In this document: piece by piece, positions 62,678-64,000 of the stretch
How positions within the stretch are numbered: position 1 is the first letter of the stretch
Layout of the letters: each line of letters starts with the position of its first letter
Assembly: GCA_025992705.1 (NCBI GenBank)
Contig: DAJPGJ010000001.1
Location: 1,116,001-1,180,000, forward strand
Direction of reading: 5' to 3'
DNA: 64,000 bases
Origin: Coriobacteriaceae bacterium
Lineage (GTDB): Bacteria; Actinomycetota; Coriobacteriia; Coriobacteriales; QAMH01
The notes under the pieces: generated by a model
Seen by the model: the letters and a program-made list of their open reading frames with translations, nothing else
Database searches by the model: none
What the model was told of the DNA's origin: nothing
Position numbers and translations under genes: made by a program

Positions 62678-63877
62678 GTGGAGCTTCTTGCACCAGCAGG
62701 CGGACTCGAGCAACTGCAGTATGCGGTGCGCTTCGGCGCTGATGCCGTGTACCTGGCATGTGACCGCTTCGGTATGCGCCAGCGCGCGAGCAATTTCACA
62801 CTCGAGGAGATTCCTGCGGCAATTGGCTATGCTCACGCTCATGACGTCAAGGTATACGTGACGCTCAATATCGTCATGCACGACGATGATGTCGAGGCGC
62901 TTCCCACATATCTGACTGCTCTGCGCGACACGGGCGTCGACGCCTTCATCATCGGGGATCTTGGAGCAGCCCGTCTTGCCCGTGAAATCGCTCCGCAAGT
63001 TGCCTTGCACGTGAGTACGCAAGCGAGCGTCTCGAACGCTCTGGCAGCGCAAACCTGGTACGAGTTAGGTGCTAGGCGAATTGTCTGCGCCCGTGAGATG
63101 TCGCTCGCTGATATCGCGTCGATGCGCAAGCAGATTCCCGATGACCTGCAGCTCGAGGTCTTCGTGCACGGGGCAATGTGCATGGCCTATTCGGGCCGCT
63201 GCCTCATCAGCGATTACCTGACGGGCCGCAGTGCGCTTTCAGGGCATTGCACACAATCGTGCCGCTGGCACTACACACTCGAGGAGGAAAAGCGTCCCGG
63301 CGAGCATTATCCCATCGAGGAAGATGGGCACGGCACGTACATCATGAACGCCGAGGACCTCAACATGCTCGAGCATCTGGAGGAGCTTGAGGAAGCCGGA
63401 ATCGATTCGATCAAGATCGAAGGACGCAACAAGAAGGCGTTCTACGTCGCGACCGTCGTCAACGCGTACAGAAACGTGCTGGACGGCAAGCCCGTGGAGG
63501 ACTTTGCACGCGAGCTTGAGCTCGTCTCGCATCGGCCGTACTCGACGGGCTTTTATTTTGGGCCGGCGCATCAGGCGCAAGCGACTGACGAGCGCACGCA
63601 GCTCGTGGAATGGGCTGCAGAGGTGCTCACCTGCGACGAACGGGAGCCGGGTACATGGTCAGTCGAGGCACGCTGCCGCAATGGTTTTGACGAGACGACG
63701 CCGCTCGAGGCGCTCAGCCCCCACCAGCCCGTTCGCACAATCGCGATTTCAAACTTGCAACACGTCGAGGACGAGCCGCCCATCCCCGTCACACGTGCGA
63801 ACCGCGCGATGGAACGCTACCGTTTCGACTGCGACATCGAGCTCGCAGCCCATACCATCATCCGCATGCCAAAGTAA
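62678..63877 (+). CDS. Peptidase U32 family protein
   Basis: VELLAPAGGLEQLQYAVRFGADAVY at the start and EVFVHGAMCMAYSGRCLIS, the U32 signature with paired cysteines, identify the family; NAEDLNMLEHLEELEEAGID and IKIEGRNK follow. Members act in collagen degradation in some species or in tRNA/rRNA hydroxylation (TrhP/RlhA) and ubiquinone pathways in others. Given the RNA-modification neighbours, the tRNA-hydroxylation type is plausible. GTG 62678 follows GGAAGGTAG; the longer frame begins in the upstream gene. The protein is 399 residues. Confidence 0.9.
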   Translation: MELLAPAGGLEQLQYAVRFGADAVYLACDRFGMRQRASNFTLEEIPAAIGYAHAHDVKVYVTLNIVMHDDDVEALPTYLTALRDTGVDAFIIGDLGAARLAREIAPQVALHVSTQASVSNALAAQTWYELGARRIVCAREMSLADIASMRKQIPDDLQLEVFVHGAMCMAYSGRCLISDYLTGRSALSGHCTQSCRWHYTLEEEKRPGEHYPIEEDGHGTYIMNAEDLNMLEHLEELEEAGIDSIKIEGRNKKAFYVATVVNAYRNVLDGKPVEDFARELELVSHRPYSTGFYFGPAHQAQATDERTQLVEWAAEVLTCDEREPGTWSVEARCRNGFDETTPLEALSPHQPVRTIAISNLQHVEDEPPIPVTRANRAMERYRFDCDIELAAHTIIRMPK

Positions 63878-63894
63878 TCGTGGCGCTGACGTCC

Positions 63895-64000
63895 GGTTGC
63901 TGGCTTGCTCTCGTACCCGACTCGCATACGGCACGAGGCCGCTGCGGAACTCGCGTGCAAAGGTCGCACGCTCAAACAGTCCTCGCAAGGTCGCCTCGTG
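63895..64000. repeat. Large palindromic repeat, family B, copy 2 (cut by window end)
   Basis: The 53-base core matches copy 1 at 23.5 kb and is enclosed by cacgaggc (63932-63939) and gcctcgtg (63993-64000). Two of these eight pairs differ from copy 1 on both sides, keeping the stem. The outer right arm lies beyond the window. Confidence 0.78.

Noticed and set aside
63749..63988. Minus-strand frame at the right edge, and a similar one at 23359-23589
   Set aside because: Both lie wholly or partly in family B palindromic repeats and encode Arg/Ala-rich text without a ribosome site; the similarity comes from the repeat, not from a gene family.

Overview
The window is a dense, GC-rich (about 60% by eye) bacterial chromosome segment. 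It carries 59 protein genes, most on the + strand and often overlapping by 1-17 bases. I see no rRNA, tRNA, CRISPR array, phage or transposase gene. Gene content points to an anaerobic member of the Actinomycetota, most likely class Coriobacteriia (inferred, about 0.7): the cmk-plsC-ispH-radical SAM/PDZ-der-plsY-gpsA order, a pyrimidine operon with PyrR binding hairpins laid over ribosome binding sites, pyruvate:ferredoxin oxidoreductase, NAD-type PyrD with PyrK, and dispersed palindromic repeats of a kind I associate with coriobacteria.

Layout. 1-14.1 kb is a housekeeping run: tyrA (cut by the window edge), aroA, cmk, plsC, ispH, a radical SAM/PDZ protein, der, plsY, gpsA, rpe, a cysteine desulfurase, a PHP phosphatase, a Nif3-like protein, a zinc-ribbon coiled-coil protein, coaBC. 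Endonuclease IV (nfo) and a convergent SRAP/HMCES-type abasic-site protein follow. 16-26.2 kb holds all pyrimidine genes to UMP (pyrR-pyrB-pyrC, carA-carB, pyrK-pyrD-pyrF), with PyrR-type RNA hairpins before pyrR and carA. The run continues into gmk, rpoZ, thiI, phoH, ybeY, dgkA, era and recO. 32-37.7 kb has two complete amino-acid ABC importers in tandem; the second has an unusual permease with a large extracytoplasmic N-terminal domain. An EamA exporter, a glycosyltransferase, a MATE pump and the large nifJ gene (- strand) lead to 45.2 kb. 45.5-53.7 kb is the most accessory-looking part: a double ATPase without a visible transmembrane partner, a membrane-anchored polysaccharide deacetylase, a NifX-like/small protein/XdhC-like set, and an MBOAT-SGNH surface acylation pair. 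53.7-63.9 kb holds a PurF-like paralogue, a minus-strand cluster (membrane PH-like protein, thrH, queD, cysE), a SWIM-SNF2 helicase, tcdA, a SpoU/TrmH methyltransferase and a U32 peptidase.

Notable points read directly from the bases: (1) a 35-bp perfect-arm palindrome lies in frame inside aroA and recurs, with one difference, in the intergenic region at 50.5 kb; (2) cysE has no ATG/GTG/TTG/CTG codon before its conserved N-terminal region, and an ATT codon sits 8 nt after AAGGAG; (3) two families of larger palindromic repeats show compensatory base changes between copies, so their secondary structure appears to be conserved; (4) the pyrR and carA leaders share an anti-Shine-Dalgarno block, a PyrR-loop hairpin and the ribosome binding site at identical spacing; (5) a 19-bp palindrome sits upstream of nifJ. 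Functions rest on motif recognition without database searches.
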